Made by a program: the position numbers and the translations under genes. A stretch of DNA of 25,289 nt, taken from the NCBI GenBank assembly GCA_041650255.1, contig JBAZLL010000012.1, positions 1 through 25,289 of the forward strand. Direction: 5' to 3'. The number at the start of each line of letters is the position of its first letter. The stretch's first letter is position 1. This document shows positions 1 through 6,638 of this stretch, piece after piece. Origin of the DNA: 1-14-0-10-45-29 sp041650255 (GTDB lineage: Archaea > Micrarchaeota > Micrarchaeia > Anstonellales > Anstonellaceae). The notes under the pieces were generated by a model, which saw only the letters and a list, made by a program, of their open reading frames with translations, made no database searches and had not been told where the DNA came from.

Positions 1-342
1 TCCGCGCAAACCGGTGATTCCGCCAAATACTGGTCTTCAAGCGCATCTCCAATAGCGATAATCGATTCCCGTCAAATCAACACTTCACTTGAATTGGTGC
101 TTGAGAACCGGGCAGGTGCGCAAATAACAATACATAATGCAAGTGTGAGTACAAAAGCCGGCATTTATTCCAACTCAACATCAATTCGGCTGGCTCCGGG
201 CGCAACCGCAACAAGCTCGTTTAGCGTTTGGCAATGCTCGGCGCGGCAGCCCGCAAGCTATGATATCATTTTCTCATACTCATTAGACGACATCAACCTG
301 ACTCAAAAAGGTCTTAAGCCGCTATATATTTTGTGCAATTAG
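1..342 (+). CDS. C-terminal fragment of a secreted or pilin-like protein
   Basis: The frame is open from the first base of the window, so this is the last 113 residues of a gene that begins upstream. It is rich in Ser, Thr and Asn and reads as a beta-strand-rich extracellular domain: a stretch resembling a conserved Ig-like strand pattern (LELVLENRAGAQITIHNASV), then alternating polar and hydrophobic residues, and two Cys near the end (WQCSA and a terminal YILCN) that could form a disulfide. Short archaeal proteins with class III (pilin-type) signal peptides often end in such a domain, but the N-terminus that would prove it lies outside the window. It converges on the next gene and the two stop codons overlap. 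Function is not established. Confidence 0.6.
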   Translation, partial: SAQTGDSAKYWSSSASPIAIIDSRQINTSLELVLENRAGAQITIHNASVSTKAGIYSNSTSIRLAPGATATSSFSVWQCSARQPASYDIIFSYSLDDINLTQKGLKPLYILCN

Positions 343-1403
343 TTTTTCTCTTTTTTAAAAGCGGTTCTGGCAACCAAAATCAGTGCCAGAATAATAATCA
401 AAATCACAAGCACGGCTATTGCCTGTGCAATAAGCATATAATCAAATTCGCCTTTTGCACCCGCTCCCGTCGCTATCTGTGCATCAAAGATTTTCGGAGC
501 TTCAAAGTAGGTGATGTCTTCTCCAGAGCGGTTTCCAAACAAAATATATTCCCTGCTCAAATTCCCGCTATATTCCTTTCCAACATTCCACCTAAATACA
601 ATTTCATTTTCATTTTGCAAAATTTCATCGGGGTAGTCTTTCTCAAATCCTATGTCCGAAATTTTTTGTGCAATCTGTGAAGAAACTCTTTCCTCAAGCA
701 CTCTTGATTGGTTTGCGCCTGCCTGTGCAAAAATACTAAATCTCATTTTCACTGCCTGCTTTTGATTGGCAATATTCGCGGTTTCAATCTGCCGTGCATA
801 ATTTTCGCCTTCCCTGCTTGAGAGCACTCGTTGCTCCGGCGCATCCGACAATATTGGCGGCGCTCTCCTTATCTGAAATTTGTATGGGCAATCTGCAATC
901 TCAAACACTTTCTGCCCATAATTATATTCATCCTTTCTTGCCACAAAGTCGTATTTTCCGTTTTCTTTTGGCCAGAATGCGCCATATCCGTTTGAATCGG
1001 TAGTCACTTCGCTTACAAACTCCCTTCCGCCCGCATGAGAATAAAGGGAAAGCAACACATTTCCAAGCGGAACCCGCCCATAAACAGTTCTTGCAATAAT
1101 GCCTTCCTGTGCGCACGCGTCAAGTATTTCAATACTAATTCGTTTTTCTGCGGGCGCAATATATTCTCGCGTGTCTTTGAAAGTATCATATCTTTCTCCG
1201 GCAGGAATGTCTGTGCCTTGTGCATAAGCATAATCCGCTTCCACCTGACTTTCATTAAGCCAAATGGTAATATTTTCATTATAATTTGCATATCTGTTAT
1301 TATCGCACCCGCAAGGTCCGTTGTGTATGCACACACAATAAGACGCGGCAAGCGTTCCTGCAAAAACCATTAGCAAAAGCGAGAACATCCAAACTTTATT
1401 CAT
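339..1403 (-). CDS. Type I membrane protein with Cys-containing N-terminus and a carboxypeptidase-regulatory-like domain
   Basis: This is a predicted surface protein of 354 residues. Residues 1-20 form a signal peptide (MNKVWMFSLLLMVFAGTLAA), followed by a short Cys cluster (YCVCIHNGPCGC). A beta-sandwich region around residues 115-190 (VPLGNVLLSLY, VTTDSNGYGAFWP, GKYDFVARKD) resembles the carboxypeptidase-regulatory/Ig-like fold found in many archaeal surface proteins. One hydrophobic span near residues 322-345 is followed by a Lys-rich tail (FKKEKN), giving an outside-facing protein anchored at its C-terminus. The frame continues upstream, but I start at 1403 because it opens the signal peptide and a TATA box sits 26 bases before it. 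The gene lies downstream of the dUTPase gene with its own promoter. No specific function recognised. Confidence 0.75.
   Translation of the reverse strand: MNKVWMFSLLLMVFAGTLAASYCVCIHNGPCGCDNNRYANYNENITIWLNESQVEADYAYAQGTDIPAGERYDTFKDTREYIAPAEKRISIEILDACAQEGIIARTVYGRVPLGNVLLSLYSHAGGREFVSEVTTDSNGYGAFWPKENGKYDFVARKDEYNYGQKVFEIADCPYKFQIRRAPPILSDAPEQRVLSSREGENYARQIETANIANQKQAVKMRFSIFAQAGANQSRVLEERVSSQIAQKISDIGFEKDYPDEILQNENEIVFRWNVGKEYSGNLSREYILFGNRSGEDITYFEAPKIFDAQIATGAGAKGEFDYMLIAQAIAVLVILIIILALILVARTAFKKEKN
343..356 (+). terminator. T-rich terminator after the partial gene
   Basis: Directly after the stop codon the plus strand reads five T, CTC, then six T. Such oligo-T tracts are the usual intrinsic termination signal of archaeal RNA polymerase. 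It lies inside the 3' end of the convergent gene. No convincing stem precedes it. Confidence 0.4.
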
Positions 1404-1424
1404 AAATTTATTTTCCTTCCCGCC

Positions 1425-1433
1425 TTTATATAT
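1425..1433 (-). promoter_or_regulatory. TATA box, leaderless promoter for the type I membrane protein
   Basis: The minus strand reads ATATATAAA, centred 26 bases before the ATG at 1403. That is the normal TATA-to-start-site distance in archaea, so the transcript probably starts at or next to the ATG. The box lies in the 52-base gap after the dUTPase gene. Confidence 0.55.
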
Positions 1434-1455
1434 TCTGCCCTCTCCTTTTGCAATT

Positions 1456-1947
1456 TCAGATATTCTCTCCCTGATATTTTCCGCTGTATGTGCTCGCCGC
1501 TTTTTTCTCCAGTCTGATAAAAACAAGTTGCGCGACTTTCGCATTTTTGTGCACGAGCAATCCGTGCGGATTTGAAACAACAAGCAATGCCTCGCTTCTT
1601 CCCTTATATCCCGGGTCCCACACGGCAGTCTGAACGGACGCGCCGCATCTTAGAACGCTTGAGCGGCTTCTTGCAATCGCCGCCGCATCTGGTGGAATTG
1701 ACACTATTTCATTAAACACTATCTTGTAGGCGCCGGCTTTGAGCTTGATGGGTTTTTCATCATCCCATAAAATTTGTTTTGCTTTTGCAAGCCTTCGCTT
1801 TGAATTGTCCCCGTCAATTTCGCCGTCGGTTTCAAATTCCCACACGCTTTGCAGGCTCAAATCCACTCCTGCCGGCTGGTACTGCCCCTGCCAAATTGTG
1901 CCCTCAATCATATTTTCAAATTCAATGTCCTTGCCGGTTATAATCAT
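1456..1947 (-). CDS. dut: dUTP diphosphatase (archaeal dUTPase, dCTP deaminase superfamily)
   Basis: Hydrolyses dUTP to dUMP and pyrophosphate, keeping uracil out of DNA and supplying dUMP for thymidylate. The 163-residue protein has the trimeric dUTPase-fold motifs: QPAGVDLSL at 24-32, RSSVLR at 95-100, AVWDPGYKG at 108-116 and a C-terminal YSGKYQG at 154-160 resembling the tail of archaeal dUTPases. The residue matching the catalytic Glu of dCTP deaminases (ten after the Asp of DPG) is Leu121, which argues for dUTPase rather than deaminase. The ATG at 1947 is preceded by GGTGG; a longer in-frame start at 2016 would add a hydrophobic, Arg-rich stretch atypical of the family. It is divergent from the aIF5B gene. 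A dCTP deaminase paralogue is encoded at 4375-4896. Confidence 0.85.
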   Translation of the reverse strand: MIITGKDIEFENMIEGTIWQGQYQPAGVDLSLQSVWEFETDGEIDGDNSKRRLAKAKQILWDDEKPIKLKAGAYKIVFNEIVSIPPDAAAIARSRSSVLRCGASVQTAVWDPGYKGRSEALLVVSNPHGLLVHKNAKVAQLVFIRLEKKAASTYSGKYQGENI

Positions 1948-1988
1948 CAAAACCACCCGCACTCTTCGTTCTAAAATACAGACCCAAC

Positions 1989-2000
1989 AAATAAAAATAA
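1989..2000. promoter_or_regulatory. A/T-rich promoter element between dut and the aIF5B gene
   Basis: The 90-base divergent gap contains AAATAAAAATAA. On the plus strand it is about 30 bases before the GGTG ribosome binding site (2027-2030) of the aIF5B gene, a plausible TATA position. It could also serve dut on the minus strand with a leader of some 20 bases. The element is degenerate, so this is tentative. Confidence 0.3.
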
Positions 2001-2037
2001 CCCTCGCCCTAATCATATTCTATAATGGTGAATTTTC

Positions 2038-3804
2038 ATGCTTCGCTCGCCCGTAGTCTGCATTCTGGCACACGTTGACCATGGCAAGACGTCTATCCTA
2101 GATTATATCCGGGGCAGTGCAATCGCAAAAAAAGAGCCGGGCGCAATCACACAAATGATTGGCGCTTACTATTTGCCAAAAAATTCAATCGTGCAGGTTT
2201 GCGGCCCGCTTGCTGCGCAGGCAGAAGCAATGCTAAAAGTTCCAGGCCTTCTTTTCATAGACACTCCGGGGCACGAGGCATTCACTTCAATGCGCGAGCG
2301 GGGAGGCTCAATCGCCGACATCGCCATTTTGGTAATTGACATAATGCAGGGCATTCAGCCGCAAACAGTAGAATCTCTTAAAATTCTCAAAGCAAACAAA
2401 ACCCCATTTCTCATCGCACTCAATAAAATTGACCTTCTTCCGGGATGGAAAAAACAAAACACTTCCTCATACGCACAATCCCTGAAGATGCAGAGCCCGC
2501 AGGTGCAAACCCTTCTTGACGAGCGGCTCTATACAATAATGGGCACACTCTCCGAGCTTGGTTTTGAGTCCGAGCAATACGACCGTGTCACAGATTTCAC
2601 AAAACAGCTCACAATGGTTCCAGTCTCCGCAAAATCAGGGGAGGGGATGGCGGAATTGCTTCTTTATCTTTCAGGTCTATGCCAAAAATTTCTTTCAACG
2701 GATTTAATCTCCGACGTGTCCGGGTCCGCAAAAGGCTCCATCTTGGAAGTAAAAGAGGAAAAAGGGCTTGGCACTACATTAGATGTAATAATTTATCAGG
2801 GAACAATTTACAAAAATGATTTAATCGCATTCGCAACCACCAACGGTCCAAAAGTTGCAAAAATTCGCGGGCTCTTGCGCCCTCCTCTTGTGGGAGAGGC
2901 AACCGGCTCTCTGAAATATGTTTATATGGACAGCATTCCCGCCGCCGCAGGAGTGAAAATTTATGCTCCGGATCTTGAAGGTGCGCTGGCAGGTTCTCCT
3001 CTTGTGGTCGTATCATCTGAAAATCTGGCTCCGGAAATAGAAACCGAAATTCGCACCACTTTGGACAAAATATTGGTAAATGAAAATGTTGTCGGAGTGG
3101 TTGTAAAGACAGACACTTTGGGTTCAGCCGAGGCATTTTTGAGATTGCTTAGGCAGGCGAATATTCCTGTAAGAGAAATAGGCATCGGGCCGGTTCTGAA
3201 AAAGGACGTGATTTCTGCATATACTACGTCAATGCAAAACAAATATGTGGGTGCAGTGCTTTCATTCAACGTCGCAACCTTTGATGATGCAATTGAAGAG
3301 GCAAAAAATTGTGGCATTCCGATTTTCAACTCAAAAATAATTTACAATTTGCTTGACAAATATATTGAATGGGCGCAAGAGCAAAAGAAAAAAGACACCG
3401 AAAAAATAATGTGCGCCTCAACTTATCCTGCGCAAATCATCGTATTGCCAAACTGCTTTTTCCGCCTTTGCAAGCCGGCAATATTCGGGGTTGAAATAAA
3501 AGTCGGAAAACTCAAGGCAAAAGCACCCATAATGAACGAGCAGGGCGAAATGATTGGGCAGGTAAAGGCAATACAACACAACGGCAAATCCGTTGAAGAG
3601 GCAAAGGCAGGCGATCAGGTTGCCGTATCCATTGATGGACCTTATTGCGGCAAGACCTTCAAGACCGGCGAATCGCTTGTCACATATATTGGTCGCGAGC
3701 AGGAAAAGCTTTTGGCGGAAAAATGCTCTGGAGAATTTTCAGAAGAGGAAAAACTGCTTTTGGGAAAAATAATTCAAATAGAAGCTTCAAGATTGATAAA
3801 ATAA
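2038..3804 (+). CDS. infB: Translation initiation factor aIF5B (IF2 family GTPase)
   Basis: This GTPase promotes ribosomal subunit joining and initiator tRNA placement. The 588 residues match the usual archaeal length. The G domain shows G1 AHVDHGKTS at 11-19, switch I GAITQMIGA, G3 DTPGHEAF, G4 NKID followed by the aIF5B-typical LLPGW, and a G5-like VSAKSGEGM. A beta-barrel domain II (KGLGTTLDVIIYQGTIYKNDLI), the alpha-beta domain III with VVKTDTLGSAEA, and domain IV follow in order. Two differences from the common consensus are visible: Ala for the first Gly of the P-loop motif, and Met where bacterial and many archaeal IF2/5B proteins have His in ITQHIGA. The ATG has GGTG at 2027-2030. It stands alone, followed by a convergent gene. 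Confidence 0.95.
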   Translation: MLRSPVVCILAHVDHGKTSILDYIRGSAIAKKEPGAITQMIGAYYLPKNSIVQVCGPLAAQAEAMLKVPGLLFIDTPGHEAFTSMRERGGSIADIAILVIDIMQGIQPQTVESLKILKANKTPFLIALNKIDLLPGWKKQNTSSYAQSLKMQSPQVQTLLDERLYTIMGTLSELGFESEQYDRVTDFTKQLTMVPVSAKSGEGMAELLLYLSGLCQKFLSTDLISDVSGSAKGSILEVKEEKGLGTTLDVIIYQGTIYKNDLIAFATTNGPKVAKIRGLLRPPLVGEATGSLKYVYMDSIPAAAGVKIYAPDLEGALAGSPLVVVSSENLAPEIETEIRTTLDKILVNENVVGVVVKTDTLGSAEAFLRLLRQANIPVREIGIGPVLKKDVISAYTTSMQNKYVGAVLSFNVATFDDAIEEAKNCGIPIFNSKIIYNLLDKYIEWAQEQKKKDTEKIMCASTYPAQIIVLPNCFFRLCKPAIFGVEIKVGKLKAKAPIMNEQGEMIGQVKAIQHNGKSVEEAKAGDQVAVSIDGPYCGKTFKTGESLVTYIGREQEKLLAEKCSGEFSEEEKLLLGKIIQIEASRLIK

Positions 3805-3860
3805 ATAAAATTAGCAAACGTTGGCAGAGGTCATCCGATTCGCCGTAGCTCTTTGATTTT

Positions 3861-4328
3861 TCATCCAATTTTCGCAACTATCACAACGTAATTCTTTCCC
3901 CATTTTTTCGCGCATTTTGGGCATGTTGTATACCACATGTACATTTTTTGCATCAAATATCCTTTTTCTTTTACAACTTTTTCAAAATCCTTGCACCATT
4001 TGCCTGTGTCTCCAAACTGCCCTTCATAAACTTTTGAAAAATATTTTCCGCTCATCTCAACATTTTCCAATCCCGTCACTTCCTTGTCCACCGCCAAATA
4101 CATATCCATGTTAAACATCGAAGTGTGATCCGACAAACAGAGCCAATCTTGGCATTTTGTTCCCGCCTCGTCAAGCTTCTTCATAATCTTGGTAATTTCC
4201 TGCCCGAATGTGAGTGGCATATAAAAAAGACAGAAGACCTTTCCTTTCACAAACTTTTTCGCGCTCCACGAAAATACCTTTCCATCCCAAGGGGCTGGGT
4301 CAAATTTTGGGCAGCATTCTTTTTCCAT
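3861..4328 (-). CDS. Conserved uncharacterised protein with paired cysteines
   Basis: A 155-residue soluble protein that matches my memory of a widespread bacterial and archaeal family often labelled only 'hydrolase'. Recurring elements are CCPKFDP near the start, a central LCLSDHTS and DMYLAVDKEV, GKYFSKVYEG, and YTTCPKCAKKWGKNYVV near the end. Cys5, Cys6, Cys136 and Cys139 could together bind a metal ion, but that is inference; the 'hydrolase' label has no support I can see. The start at 4328 is set by GGTG in the upstream AAGGTGTTTTA. It is 46 bases downstream of dCTP deaminase on the same strand, so the two may be co-transcribed, with no evident functional link. Confidence 0.8.
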   Translation of the reverse strand: MEKECCPKFDPAPWDGKVFSWSAKKFVKGKVFCLFYMPLTFGQEITKIMKKLDEAGTKCQDWLCLSDHTSMFNMDMYLAVDKEVTGLENVEMSGKYFSKVYEGQFGDTGKWCKDFEKVVKEKGYLMQKMYMWYTTCPKCAKKWGKNYVVIVAKIG

Positions 4329-4374
4329 TAAAACACCTTAGTTGTTTCTCTCATTCTTTTTCATTTTAATCAAT

Positions 4375-4896
4375 TCACTGCCGTCTTGCAACTTTTCCAA
4401 ATTTTGCATAAGGTTTAGCCGAAGCTGAATTCAAATACTCAAAAACAATTTGCGAAATTCTCATTCCCTCGCTAATTTTTATCGGGAACGGAGCCATATT
4501 CACAATCTCAAGTACCTGATGATTATCGCTTCCGGGTTGCACAAGCGCGGACGTCACATGTACAGCCAAACCCATTCGCGCATATTTGCTTCTTCCCTCA
4601 AGCGTTCCCATAATATCCGGTGCAAGCCTGATTTTTTCTCTGGTAATTCCATGGCACATTGCGCCCGGCTCAAGTATGATAAAATTCCATTTATGTTCCT
4701 CAATTGAATCGGAGAAATGAGTCTTGTCCAAATCAATTATTTTTTTGCCGAGCACTTCTTTTTTAAAAACCCAGAATTTGCCCTCAAGGGTCAAATCCAC
4801 AGACGCTCCGCCAATTTGCGAGCTCTCAAGCTTTGGGGTAAAAACAATTCTTTTGGCGGCAATCTCCCTTTTTATATCCAAATCAGACAATATCAT
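4375..4896 (-). CDS. dcd: dCTP deaminase
   Basis: Deaminates dCTP to dUTP, feeding the dUTPase encoded at 1456-1947. The 173 residues begin with the family signature MILSDLDI. Catalytic residues can be matched to the E. coli enzyme: Ser103 and Arg107 in GRSKYARMGL (the usual second Ser is Lys104) and Glu130 in QVLEIVN, the general base of deaminases. The Asp of the common DPG motif is Gln120 (VQPGSDN), a change I recall from some bacterial Dcd proteins. The C-terminal KFGK resembles the family's KY/GKY tail. I start at 4896 rather than 4938 because the TATA element centred near 4923 places transcription start at this ATG. Whether it also hydrolyses dUTP, as in the M. jannaschii bifunctional enzyme, cannot be told. 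Confidence 0.85.
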   Translation of the reverse strand: MILSDLDIKREIAAKRIVFTPKLESSQIGGASVDLTLEGKFWVFKKEVLGKKIIDLDKTHFSDSIEEHKWNFIILEPGAMCHGITREKIRLAPDIMGTLEGRSKYARMGLAVHVTSALVQPGSDNHQVLEIVNMAPFPIKISEGMRISQIVFEYLNSASAKPYAKFGKVARRQ

Positions 4897-4917
4897 GGGA
4901 AAAATTCCCAGGCATAG

Positions 4918-4929
4918 CTTATATATATT
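4918..4929. promoter_or_regulatory. Shared TATA element between dcd and nop5
   Basis: CTTATATATATT is the only clear TATA-like element in the 62-base divergent gap, and its TATATATA core is self-complementary. It lies 23-33 bases before the dcd ATG, giving a leaderless start, and about 30-40 bases before the nop5 ATG at 4959, giving a leader of roughly 10 bases that just includes the GGTG at 4948-4951. One TBP site may therefore drive both genes in opposite directions. Confidence 0.5.
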
Positions 4930-4958
4930 GCATGCCAAATGTTAAATGGTGTATATTT

Positions 4959-5981
4959 ATGTCTCCGAGGTTCGACCAATCAAAATTTATTAAAAGGGCA
5001 AAGGAAGGTTTGCAAACCGAAATTGCCTCTCCAGACCATATTCTGGTGCAAGTTGTTAGCTCTATCGACGAGCTAAACAAAATTTCAAATCTAATGTACG
5101 AGCGGCTCACCGAATGGTATGGACTTCACTTCCCCGAATTCAAGCACAAAGAGCCCGTCAAATATGTTCAGGTAGCCCTCGCATTTGACCGCGCGCACCC
5201 CGACAAGCAAAAGCTTGCGCAAATCGTCGGCCCAAACGCAGACTCAATTCTTCATCAGGCAAACAATTCAGTCGGTGTGCATTTTTCAGACGAAGACATG
5301 CAGATGCTAAGAGAAGAGGCACGTACAATTCTCATGCTTTTTGAACTCAAGGAGAAACAGGAAAAATATGCAGACGCACTTGCAACTCGCCTTGCTCCAA
5401 ACATTTCTGAGCTTGCGGGTCCGGCAGTCGCGGCAAAATTAATTGCGCACGCCGGCGGACTGAAAAAGCTTGCATCAATGCCCTCTTCAACAATACAGGT
5501 AATCGGGGCGGAAAAAGCGCTTTTCAAACATCTCAAATCCGGCTCCCCGCCTCCAAAGCACGGGCTTATTTTCCAGCACCCACTCATTTCAACTGCAACA
5601 AGGCGCGCACGAGGAAGAATCGCAAGAGCACTGGCTGCGAAAATAACAATCGCATCAAAAGCCGACGCATTCACAAAACACAATATTGCCGCTCTTCTAA
5701 AAGAGAAATTTGAAGCGCGTGCGCAAGACATTCTCAATAAAACAAAGAACGACAAAGACGTTCCATCAACCCGCCCGCCGCAATCATACCCCCGTCGATA
5801 CGGTGGAGGGCAAGACCGGGGCGATCGAGGCAGCCGACCATGGCAGGGGGGCAACCGAGGCGAAGGCAATTATAGACGCGGTTCTTCTCAAAACTCCGGC
5901 AGCAGATACGGGGGGCGCGACGAGCGCGGCGGCAGAGGGGGCGAGCGAGGCCGCTCCAATTTCAGGCACGGCAGGAGATGA
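4959..5981 (+). CDS. nop5: Nop5/Nop56/Nop58-family protein with Gly/Arg-rich tail
   Basis: Core protein of the box C/D sRNP that guides 2'-O-methylation of rRNA and tRNA; it bridges L7Ae-bound guide RNA and fibrillarin. Of 340 residues, the coiled coil and NOP domain are clear: YERLTEWYGLHFPEF at 47-61, APNISELAGP at 146-155, LIAHAGGLKKLA, MPSSTIQVIGAEKALFKHL at 174-192, PPPKHGLIF, ARGRIARALAAKI. Only about 45 residues precede the YERLTEWY segment, against about 150 in Pyrococcus Nop5 as I remember it, so the fibrillarin-binding N-domain looks reduced; no missing piece can lie upstream because dcd occupies that DNA. Residues 280-340 are a tail with seven Arg-Gly steps. The ATG at 4959, preceded by GGTG, is preferred over 4932. 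The phosphoesterase gene follows six bases later. Confidence 0.85.
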   Translation: MSPRFDQSKFIKRAKEGLQTEIASPDHILVQVVSSIDELNKISNLMYERLTEWYGLHFPEFKHKEPVKYVQVALAFDRAHPDKQKLAQIVGPNADSILHQANNSVGVHFSDEDMQMLREEARTILMLFELKEKQEKYADALATRLAPNISELAGPAVAAKLIAHAGGLKKLASMPSSTIQVIGAEKALFKHLKSGSPPPKHGLIFQHPLISTATRRARGRIARALAAKITIASKADAFTKHNIAALLKEKFEARAQDILNKTKNDKDVPSTRPPQSYPRRYGGGQDRGDRGSRPWQGGNRGEGNYRRGSSQNSGSRYGGRDERGGRGGERGRSNFRHGRR

Positions 5982-5987
5982 GTCAAT

Positions 5988-6629
5988 ATGGCACTCAAAA
6001 TTCTCGCATTTTCCGACATTCATGCGGACGAGGATGCTCTGGACGGTCTTAGAATATTTGCCTCAAGGCAGGATTTTGACATCGTAATTTGTGCCGGCGA
6101 CCTATCAAATCGCGGTCCTATTTCTTATGTGCAAAATCTACTCGAGCTTTTTGGAGACAAGCTTTATTTTGTCCATGGAAATATGGACTCCTCAAACGTT
6201 GTGGATTTTTTGCGCAACCAGCCGAATTATCTTCACGGAAGAAAAGTAAATATCGGAGAATGGAATCTTGTAGGTCTTGGCGGAAGCAACCCAACTCCCT
6301 TTTCAACCCCGAACGAACTTTCAGAAACTCAAATTGAGCACATCCTAAATTCTGCTCAAGTGGACGAGCACAGCATTCTTGTGAGCCATCCTCCGCCCAA
6401 GGGTATTTTTGATTCCATCAGCGGAGGCTTAAATGTTGGCAGTCAGGCGGTGCTTGAGTGCATGCAAAAAAAGCATCCTCTCATTCTCATTTGCGGTCAT
6501 ATACACGAGCACGAAGGGAAGAAAATAGTCGGAGACACGCTTGTGATAAAGCTCGGCGCCGCAGAATCAAGGCGCGCCGCAATAATCCAAATCGGAGATA
6601 GCATAAAAACAGAATTTTTCAAATTCTAA
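5988..6629 (+). CDS. Calcineurin-like metallophosphoesterase
   Basis: A 213-residue predicted phosphoesterase using a two-metal centre. The motif order is complete: DIH at 10-12, GDLSNRG at 37-43, GNMD at 64-67 (Met replaces the common His of GNHD/E), SHPP with His134, and GHIHE at 170-174. It resembles small archaeal Icc/YfcE-like phosphoesterases. The substrate is unknown; relatives cleave phosphodiesters or nucleotides. It begins six bases after nop5, with GGAG in the end of nop5 as ribosome binding site, so it is co-transcribed with an RNA-modification gene. That could hint at a role with RNA or nucleotides but is not evidence. Its last codons form the stem of a terminator. Confidence 0.85.
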   Translation: MALKILAFSDIHADEDALDGLRIFASRQDFDIVICAGDLSNRGPISYVQNLLELFGDKLYFVHGNMDSSNVVDFLRNQPNYLHGRKVNIGEWNLVGLGGSNPTPFSTPNELSETQIEHILNSAQVDEHSILVSHPPPKGIFDSISGGLNVGSQAVLECMQKKHPLILICGHIHEHEGKKIVGDTLVIKLGAAESRRAAIIQIGDSIKTEFFKF

Positions 6630-6638
6630 ACTTTTTTT
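6605..6638. terminator. Bidirectional stem-loop terminator between convergent genes
   Basis: AGAATTT (6611-6617) and AAATTCT (6621-6627) form a perfect 7-bp stem with a 3-base loop. On the plus strand it is followed by seven T (6632-6638); on the minus strand by five T (complement of 6605-6609). It covers the overlapping stop codons of the phosphoesterase and K+ channel genes, so it can end transcription from both sides. Confidence 0.55.

Noticed and set aside
1948..2016. Longer dUTPase start at 2016.
   Set aside because: Adds 23 hydrophobic, Arg-rich residues not typical of the family; the ATG at 1947 has GGTGG just upstream.
5255..5869. A 204-codon minus-strand frame antisense to nop5.
   Set aside because: Nop5 is unmistakable on the plus strand; the antisense frame is a by-product of its codon use and the Gly/Arg-rich tail.
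5710..6087. A 125-codon plus-strand frame overlapping the end of nop5 and the start of the phosphoesterase.
   Set aside because: Ala/Thr-rich shadow of the Gly/Arg-rich tail in another frame; the two flanking genes are continuous and well supported, so no programmed frameshift is needed.
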